Shown: positions 15,564-20,154 of the stretch, one piece after another
Layout: each line of letters opens with the position of its first letter
Position numbering within the stretch: the first letter of the stretch is position 1
Made by a program: the position numbers and the translations under genes
Notes under the pieces: model-generated
Told to the model about the DNA's origin: nothing
What the model saw: the letters and a program-made list of their open reading frames with translations, nothing else
Databases searched by the model: none
Source: an uncultured Collinsella sp.
GTDB lineage: Bacteria; Actinomycetota; Coriobacteriia; Coriobacteriales; Coriobacteriaceae
Assembly (NCBI GenBank): GCA_958350755.1
Contig: CATWID010000033.1
Location: forward strand, 1-20,154
Direction: 5' to 3'
Length of the DNA: 20,154 nt

Positions 15564-17138
15564 ATGGGAAAGAAACTCGATAAGAAGGCCGAGCCTGCAG
15601 CGGGCAAGACATCCAAAGGCATGAAGGTCGATAAGGCCGTCAAAAAATTCCGCAAGCTCGAAGGCAAGCTGTGGACTCGTGAGTACCTGCTCAAGATTGC
15701 CGAGTTTGACGGCGCGACCATTGCCCCCGCCAACGGCGCAGCAGCGCGTGCCGACGCCATGGGCACGCTTGCCGGCGAGCATCACAAGCTGCTGACCAGC
15801 GAGAAGTCCGTTGAGCTCGTACGCTCGTTAGCGCGCGAGACCGTCGCCGGCGGCAAAATCGACGACCCTCAGCTGCTCGACGAGATCCGTGTGCTCGGCC
15901 GCGATCAACGTGAGGCCAGTGCCATCCCCACCGAAGAAGCCGAGGCCTGGACCAGGCTCACCTGCGAGGCGGACGCCGTGTGGCGCAAGGCCAAGGCAGC
16001 CAACGACTGGGCGAGCTTTGAGACCTATGTGGATAGAATCGTCGCCCAACTTAAGCATCAGGCCGAGCTCATGGACCCCAAGCGCGATCCATACGACGTT
16101 TGGCTCGACCAGTACGAGCGCGGCCTTTCCGCCAAGAGCTTCGACGCGTTTTGCGACGAGGTCAAGGCCACGGTCGTGCCGCTCGTGCACGCCATCGGCG
16201 AGCGCGGCCAGCAGCCGGCTGCCGACTTTTTGCACGCCCACGTGCCCGAGGCTGCCCAGCGCGCCATGAGCTTCGACCTTATGAAGCTTGTCGGCCTGGA
16301 CCTGGACGACACCACGCTTGCCTTTACCGAGCACCCGTTTAGCGAGGGCTTTTCCGTGGGTGACGCGCGCATCGCGACGCACATCTATGAGGACGACTGC
16401 ATCTCCAACGTCTACAGCATCATCCACGAGGCCGGTCACACCATGTACGAGCTGGGCGTGAACCCCGCCTACGCGCGCACCTGCCTGGAGGGCGGCACCT
16501 CCATGGGCATCCACGAGAGCCAGAGCCGCTTCTTTGAGAACACCGTGGGCCGCAGCCGCGCCTTTATGGGACCGCTGCTCGAAGTGCTGCGCCGCCACGC
16601 GCCCGAGGTCTACGGTAGCGTGGACGAGGATACGCTCTACCGCGCCGTGAACATCGCGCAGCCGTCGCTGATCCGCACCGAGGCGGACGAGCTCACCTAC
16701 CCACTGCATATTATGGTGCGCTACCAGATCGAGCGCATGCTGTTTGCCGGCGAGGCCACGGCCAAGGACATCCCCGCGCTTTGGAATCGTTTTATGGACG
16801 AGTATCTGGGCATTCCCGTTCCCGACGACACGCGCGGCTGTCTGCAGGATACGCACTGGAGCGGCGGCTCGTTTGGCTACTTCCCCACGTATGCACTGGG
16901 TAGCGCCTACGACGCCATGTTTGTGCCGGCCATGTGCCGCGACGGTGTCGACCTCAACGGCGCCTGTGCGAGCGGCGACCTGGCGCCCGTCCGCGCGTGG
17001 CTGGGCGAGCACATTTGGCAGTGGGGCCGCGCCAAGGACGCGCCGGAGCTCATCAAGGGCGCCTGCGGCATGGCGTTCGATGCCCGCTACTACTGCAGCT
17101 ACCTGCAGGACAAGTTCACCACGCTGTACGAGCTGTAA
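15564..17138 (+). CDS. M32 family metallocarboxypeptidase (carboxypeptidase Taq type)
   Basis: A cytoplasmic zinc carboxypeptidase that removes C-terminal residues from peptides. At 524 residues it matches the family length of about 500. The zinc-binding HEAGH motif is at 288-292 (in SIIHEAGHTMYELG), and the second family motif HESQSR at 317-322 supplies the Glu ligand. MDPKRDPYDVWLDQYERG and the late DTHWSGGSFGYFPTYALG are also characteristic of M32. The first 25 or so residues are a Lys-rich extension before the family core. The ATG at 15564 has AAGGA about seven bases upstream. It is divergent from the pheST leader; no clear promoter was found in 15443-15563. It is convergent with glmM. 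Confidence 0.95.
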   Translation: MGKKLDKKAEPAAGKTSKGMKVDKAVKKFRKLEGKLWTREYLLKIAEFDGATIAPANGAAARADAMGTLAGEHHKLLTSEKSVELVRSLARETVAGGKIDDPQLLDEIRVLGRDQREASAIPTEEAEAWTRLTCEADAVWRKAKAANDWASFETYVDRIVAQLKHQAELMDPKRDPYDVWLDQYERGLSAKSFDAFCDEVKATVVPLVHAIGERGQQPAADFLHAHVPEAAQRAMSFDLMKLVGLDLDDTTLAFTEHPFSEGFSVGDARIATHIYEDDCISNVYSIIHEAGHTMYELGVNPAYARTCLEGGTSMGIHESQSRFFENTVGRSRAFMGPLLEVLRRHAPEVYGSVDEDTLYRAVNIAQPSLIRTEADELTYPLHIMVRYQIERMLFAGEATAKDIPALWNRFMDEYLGIPVPDDTRGCLQDTHWSGGSFGYFPTYALGSAYDAMFVPAMCRDGVDLNGACASGDLAPVRAWLGEHIWQWGRAKDAPELIKGACGMAFDARYYCSYLQDKFTTLYEL

Positions 17139-17204
17139 GGATTGACCAGCACGCCATCGCCAACGCCAACCATGTTGACGCCGATGTCTTGGCAACGTCA
17201 GCGA

Positions 17205-17303
17205 AAACGGCCCCAAGCGAGCAAGGTGACGTGAAATGAAAGGGCGCTGACCTTCTGGTCGCGCCCTTGAAATTGAGCGTCAGATTGCCGCTTGGGGCCG
17301 TTT
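17205..17303. repeat. Nested palindrome between the convergent M32 and glmM genes
   Basis: aaacggccccaagcg (17205-17219) and cgcttggggccgttt (17289-17303) pair perfectly over 15 bp. After one bulged A the pairing continues inward (17221-17232 with 17277-17288), with a two-base mismatch and one non-pairing end position. Inside is a separate hairpin, aagggcg (17240-17246) with cgccctt (17262-17268), capped by gacc/ggtc. The element fills most of the gap. No strong T-tract follows on either strand. Confidence 0.75.
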
Positions 17304-17315
17304 GCAGCGTCGAGC

Positions 17316-17345
17316 AGCTACGCGGTTTGGTAAAACCGCGTAGCT
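17316..17345 (-). other. Perfect hairpin at the glmM stop codon
   Basis: agctacgcggttt (17316-17328), a 4-base loop and aaaccgcgtagct (17333-17345) form a perfect 13-bp stem. Its first two bases on the minus strand are the last two bases of the glmM TAG stop. No T-tract follows on the minus strand, so it may protect or define the mRNA 3' end rather than terminate by itself. Confidence 0.6.
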
Positions 17346-18675
17346 ATAAAGCCTCGAGCGCGTTGGCAATGCGCTTCATGGCGGCATCGGCGGATGCTTG
17401 GTCGGGCGCCTCGGCCAGCACGCGGATAACCGACTCGGTTCCACTCTTGCGTACGAGCACGCGGCCCTCGCCTGCCAGCGCAGCCTCGGCCTCGGCGATG
17501 GCGTTCTGCACGCCCATGTTCTCGAGCGCGGCGTCCTTGTCCGCCACGCGCACGGCCACCTGCGCCTGCGGCAGCAGCTTGCACGGAGCCGTGAGCTGCG
17601 AGAGCGTCTCGCGCTCGGCACGAATCACTTCCATCACGCGCAGCGAGGTCATAATGCCGTCGCCCGTGCGCTCGATATCGCCAAAGATCGTATGGCCCGT
17701 CTGCTCGCCGCCTAGGCTGTAACCGCCCTCGCGCATCTTGGCATACACGTGACGGTCGCCCACACCGCTGGTCACGGCACTTAGGCCGGCAAGCTCCAAC
17801 GACTTGATCAGGCCAAAGTTGCTGGCAATCGTCGGAACCACGGTACCGCCCGAAAGGCGACCGTGCTTGTTCAGGTACACGCCGCACACGTACAGGATCT
17901 GGTCGCCATCGACCACGCGCCCGCGCTCGTCCACGGCCAGGCAGCGGTCGGCATCGCCGTCATAGGCAAAGCCCACGTCCAGGCCCTGCTCCACCACGTG
18001 GCGCTGCAGACGCTCCATATGCGTGGAGCCGCAGTCGACGTTGATGTTAAAACCATCGGGCGCGGCATTGATCACGCGCACGTCGGCGCCCAGCGCGTCG
18101 AACACCGGCTTGGCCACCGAGGACGCCGAGCCGTTGGCGCAGTCGATGCCGATCTTGACGCCCTGCAGCGAAAAGTTCGCGCTGGCGATGAGCGAGGCAA
18201 TGTAGCGGTTGCGGCCCTGCATGTAGTCCACCGTGGCGCCGATGTGGTTGCCCGTGGCCAGCGGCACCTCGCTCTTGCCATCGACGTAGTCCTCGATGAG
18301 CTCCAGTACGTCCTCGTCCATCTTAAAACCGTCGCTATTGACGAGCTTAATGCCGTTATCGCAAAACGGGTTGTGGCTCGCGCTGATCATGATGCCGCAA
18401 TCGAAGCAGCCTTCCACGGTCTGATGCGCTACGCCCGGCGTGGGGATCACGTGCAGCATATAGGCGTCCGCACCGCTCGCGACCAGGCCACTCACCAGCG
18501 CCGCCTCGAACATATAGCTCGAGCGACGCGTGTCCTTACCCACGATGACGCGCGCCTTGCGCTCGCGGTTGGCGCCGTAATACCAGCCCACAAAACGGCC
18601 AATCCTATAAGCGTGCTCTACCGTCAGCCCAACGTTAGCCTCACCGCGAAAGCCGTCGGTGCCAAAGTACTTCAT
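17344..18675 (-). CDS. glmM: Phosphoglucosamine mutase
   Basis: Converts glucosamine-6-phosphate to glucosamine-1-phosphate, the step before GlmU in UDP-GlcNAc synthesis for peptidoglycan and other envelope sugars. At 443 residues it is the normal length. The four alpha-D-phosphohexomutase landmarks are present: the phospho-serine loop SASHNP (S100), the metal loop DGDADR (about 239-244), the sugar-binding GGEQTGH (about 325-331) and the C-terminal phosphate-binding RKSGTESVIRV. It opens with the GlmM-typical KYFGTDGFRG. The ATG at 18675 has AAGGAGA six bases upstream. A terminator of the upstream DUF4012 gene sits immediately before its ribosome-binding site, so glmM may depend on read-through or on a promoter close by (a GATAAT at 18740-18735 is a weak candidate). 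Confidence 0.96.
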   Translation of the reverse strand: MKYFGTDGFRGEANVGLTVEHAYRIGRFVGWYYGANRERKARVIVGKDTRRSSYMFEAALVSGLVASGADAYMLHVIPTPGVAHQTVEGCFDCGIMISASHNPFCDNGIKLVNSDGFKMDEDVLELIEDYVDGKSEVPLATGNHIGATVDYMQGRNRYIASLIASANFSLQGVKIGIDCANGSASSVAKPVFDALGADVRVINAAPDGFNINVDCGSTHMERLQRHVVEQGLDVGFAYDGDADRCLAVDERGRVVDGDQILYVCGVYLNKHGRLSGGTVVPTIASNFGLIKSLELAGLSAVTSGVGDRHVYAKMREGGYSLGGEQTGHTIFGDIERTGDGIMTSLRVMEVIRAERETLSQLTAPCKLLPQAQVAVRVADKDAALENMGVQNAIAEAEAALAGEGRVLVRKSGTESVIRVLAEAPDQASADAAMKRIANALEAL

Positions 18676-18688
18676 GCGCTCTCCTTAC

Positions 18689-18721
18689 AAAATAGGGGCG
18701 AACAGATTGCCTGTCCGCCCC
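18689..18721 (-). terminator. Probable terminator of the DUF4012 gene
   Basis: ggggcgaacag (18695-18705) pairs with ctgtccgcccc (18711-18721) with one wobble, around a 5-base loop. On the minus strand the stem is followed by TATTTT. It ends only a few bases before the glmM ribosome-binding site, so it could also modulate glmM expression. Confidence 0.65.
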
Positions 18722-18758
18722 AAAATGGTACTCGATTATCTGCGCTACCAGAAAAACC

Positions 18759-20154
18759 CTACGCCGACGCGCTGTCGCGAGCCGCCTGGCATGTAGGAGT
18801 CTGACGCAGCGTAAGCGGCTTGTCCCCCGCCTCGGCTGACGTGGTCAGCGTATATGTGATCGTCGTCGTCTCGCCAGCATGCAGGTCAACGGTGCCCGAA
18901 TAGAAGGGGATTCCATGCCACGAAGCGGCGCCAAGACCAAACTGGGTGCCCTCGACGGTCAGGTCAGTAATGTTGCCGCCCGTCGGGGCAAACAACGAGA
19001 CATTCAGACGCTCGTCGTCGCGCGCGGCATCAGGCGCGCTCGCCGCGACGTAGTCGGGCAGCTTGCCGGCCTCCTCCTGCGTCATGATGTTCGTCAGGGT
19101 AACGGTGATGCGATACGAGCATGTGCCGTCACCGTTCTTGATGCCCTGGCCAATCTGCGTATCGGCATTCAGGTACCAGTCGAGCTTGGAGAAGCTCAGG
19201 TTGTTAAAGTAGACACCAGCAACGGGATCTTCACTCGGGTCATCCGGATCGGGCAGCGAGGCGTCGATGTTCATCTCCTTGATAGCGTTCTGCTCGTCAT
19301 CGTTTTTCATCCACGCGATCAGGCGGCCCTCTTCGGCACCGCGCTCAACGGCGCTGACAAGCTTCGTAACATCGACATCGCCGATACCGCCAAGGATCTT
19401 GTCGAAGGCAGCGCTGGCGACGGATGCAAAGATGCCGTCCGACTCCTCGACCGGATAGTTCCAGTACACATCGTGCATGAGGACCTTTGCGGCGTTGGTG
19501 CCGTCGACAACCGTTCCGTCGGGCAGCGACACGTTACCGACCAGGCCCAGTAGATACTGCAGGAACACCGGGTCGATACCCACGACGCCGTCAACGTCCT
19601 GGCCATATTGAGATTTCCACAGGGCTGCGACACGCTGCGAGTTGCGGGGCCAATCAGGCGAATAGGTATTGCCCGAGTTGTACAGGTTACTGTGGTTGCC
19701 GAACAGCGCCTCATCCTCTTCGTCGACGCTCTCGACTGCCTCATCCTCGCTGAGTCCAATGCGGGGGACAAACTCGCCAATCGACATCTGGCCGTCGGTG
19801 ACCGAAATCAGGCCCTGCGAACCGCCAAAGCCGCCGCAGGCACGAATCTCGACGTTGTTCATGGCGTACACAAGATAGTTGCGCGTCTGGCCGTTGGCGC
19901 CGAGCATCTGGGGAAGGACGGGGGCGACCTTCTCCGCCGCGTCAACCGCGCCGTTGAGGGTGGCAAAGCCGTCCTTGGCCTTATCGACCAGCTCGGTCAC
20001 CTGGGAAATATGAGTATCGCCAATGCCCTGGATCTTCTCGTTGGCGCTCTTGAACACCTTGGAGCTATCGGAAAGCGAATCGGCAACGGCCTGCAGCGCG
20101 GACACGTTAATCATGCCGTCCTGGAACAGCTTGCCGGGCGTGGCCTGCGAAAGG
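18759..20154 (-). CDS. DUF4012 domain-containing protein (partial, 5' end outside window)
   Basis: At least 464 codons are visible and the frame is open to the right edge. The first ATG in view (20114) is internal, because in-frame coding continues upstream of it. The segment NYLVYAMNNVEIRACGGFGGSQGLISVTDGQ matches the DUF4012 signature (NNAELRATGGFxGS-like). Before it is a helical, coiled-coil-like stretch (SDSSKVFKSANEKIQ..VTELVDKAKDGF). The C-terminal 150 residues look like a beta-rich domain with many Thr/Val residues, ending in TLTTSAEAGDKPLTLRQTPTCQ. Family members are usually membrane-anchored through an N-terminal helix, which would lie outside the window, and often occur near cell-surface polysaccharide genes. 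Its biochemical function is unknown. Placement just upstream of glmM fits a cell-envelope role (inference). Confidence 0.82.
   Translation of the reverse strand, partial: LSQATPGKLFQDGMINVSALQAVADSLSDSSKVFKSANEKIQGIGDTHISQVTELVDKAKDGFATLNGAVDAAEKVAPVLPQMLGANGQTRNYLVYAMNNVEIRACGGFGGSQGLISVTDGQMSIGEFVPRIGLSEDEAVESVDEEDEALFGNHSNLYNSGNTYSPDWPRNSQRVAALWKSQYGQDVDGVVGIDPVFLQYLLGLVGNVSLPDGTVVDGTNAAKVLMHDVYWNYPVEESDGIFASVASAAFDKILGGIGDVDVTKLVSAVERGAEEGRLIAWMKNDDEQNAIKEMNIDASLPDPDDPSEDPVAGVYFNNLSFSKLDWYLNADTQIGQGIKNGDGTCSYRITVTLTNIMTQEEAGKLPDYVAASAPDAARDDERLNVSLFAPTGGNITDLTVEGTQFGLGAASWHGIPFYSGTVDLHAGETTTITYTLTTSAEAGDKPLTLRQTPTCQAARDSASA

Overview
The window comes from a high-GC bacterium with tightly packed genes. 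The gene families, a transcriptional phenylalanine T-box and the codon usage fit Coriobacteriia (Actinomycetota), most likely a gut Collinsella-like chromosome. That assignment is an inference from style and recalled families; no search was run. No tRNA or rRNA gene, CRISPR array, prophage or recognisable transposase is visible.

Layout, left to right. (1) 1-4085, minus strand: the 5' part of rsgA (ribosome-assembly GTPase, running off the left edge), preceded by a large P-type Ca2+-like ATPase gene with its own terminator. (2) 4086-4526: divergent control region, then pyk (pyruvate kinase, plus) ending in a strong intrinsic terminator. (3) 5988-8327: an accessory-looking patch. A 128-bp element with 25-nt inverted arms precedes an orphan gene resembling a PD-(D/E)XK/DUF559-type nuclease. 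That gene runs tail-to-tail, with interlocked stop codons, into a zinc-dependent phospholipase C-family gene. (4) 8408-11241, minus: a three-gene ECF-type nickel/cobalt importer (CbiM with a C-terminal extension, CbiQ, CbiO) under a promoter carrying a NikR-like 28-bp palindrome, so nickel is the better guess. (5) 11369-15430, minus: the phenylalanyl-tRNA synthetase operon pheS-pheT behind a T-box leader with a textbook terminator. A long imperfect palindrome separates pheS from pheT. (6) 15564-17138, plus: M32 carboxypeptidase. (7) 17344-20154, minus: glmM (phosphoglucosamine mutase, start of UDP-GlcNAc synthesis), downstream of a partial DUF4012 gene that runs off the right edge.

Most genes are ordinary housekeeping functions. 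The unusual signal lies between genes. Four intergenic gaps (about 1302-1390, 6230-6357, 13880-13972, 17205-17303) each hold a roughly 90-130 bp inverted structure, and three of them have a smaller hairpin nested inside. Three of the four share a recognisable arm core (CAGATTGCC-like facing GGCAAGGTG-like), which suggests a degenerate family of non-coding palindromic repeats. The nickel operator, the T-box, two promoters embedded in the preceding gene's terminator, and the orphan nuclease-like gene behind one of the inverted repeats are the other points worth following.
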